Source: CAVVSQ01 sp963848825 (GTDB taxonomy: Bacteria; Planctomycetota; Planctomycetia; Gemmatales; Gemmataceae). From it: a stretch of 64,000 nt of DNA. Shown piece after piece: positions 63,999 to 64,000 of the stretch (the first letter of the stretch is position 1; each line of letters begins with the position of its first letter). Location of the stretch: positions 32,010-96,009 of the forward strand of contig CAWKFA010000003.1 of the NCBI GenBank assembly GCA_963848825.1, in the 5' to 3' direction. The position numbers and the translations under genes were made by a program. The notes below the pieces were generated by a model. It made no database searches. It had not been told where the DNA came from and saw nothing but the letters and a program-made list of their open reading frames with translations.

Positions 63999-64000
63999 TT

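Overview
The window reads as chromosomal DNA from a planctomycete, most likely of the Gemmata/Zavarzinella kind. The pointers are two very large secreted proteins that begin with the basic, LE-x-LEDR-x-x-PA N-terminus seen in planctomycete surface proteins, a long fused GDSL/PVC-type cytochrome c protein with a CxxCH site, zinc-ribbon alpha-toroid ('prenyltransferase/squalene oxidase repeat') proteins, a PilM-type protein with two large membrane-anchored partners, and a spermidine-synthase domain fused to a membrane domain. This placement is inferred from gene content, not from a marker-gene search.

Layout. 1-2.6 kb (minus): a VanZ-like fragment, then mcsB with two mcsA-type genes behind a good sigma70 promoter. 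2.8-4.7 kb (plus): a multi-spanning membrane protein. 4.7-5.66 kb: a non-coding, AT-richer stretch. 5.66-30.5 kb (plus): two giant genes of about 4,000 and 4,250 codons, built from PKD/Ig-like, beta-helix, cadherin-like, YDG, cohesin-like and dockerin modules and full of internal duplications. 30.5-34.1 kb: palindromic repeats, a DUF1653-cupin gene, a CPXCG protein and a spermidine-synthase-like membrane protein (minus). 34.3-40.5 kb (minus): SRP RNA, dnaX, ybaB, recR, rpoN and an acyl-CoA carboxylase beta subunit. 40.5-47.4 kb: two cyclophilins, a TIM-barrel epimerase, and two alpha-toroid proteins. 47.6-54.2 kb (plus): the PilM-type operon. 55.2-61.8 kb (minus): a likely sugar-related cluster of a DapA/NanA-family lyase, the GDSL/PVC cytochrome and a DUF5009-type acyltransferase. 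61.9-64 kb (plus): a GNAT acetyltransferase, a methyltransferase and an unrecognised protein.

A property of the whole window affects every call: at least 25 places where a recognisable protein continues in another reading frame after a one-base gain or loss. Many genes are hit, including ones expected to be essential (dnaX) or widely needed (recR, rpoN), and many sites lie in short homopolymers or beside CTGG/CCWGG. The simplest reading is residual sequencing error (long-read type), so frameshifted genes are annotated here as single genes with the break positions given. One break is different: an A9 run in dnaX, with a stop right after it in one frame, a tau-like C-terminus in the other and a small hairpin just downstream. 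It looks like a programmed slippage site.

Functionally the window combines protein quality control (McsA/McsB, cyclophilins), the replication/recombination block dnaX-ybaB-recR with SRP RNA, a sigma-54 gene, a surface-adhesion module (giant proteins and PilM-type machinery), and carbohydrate-linked oxidation genes.
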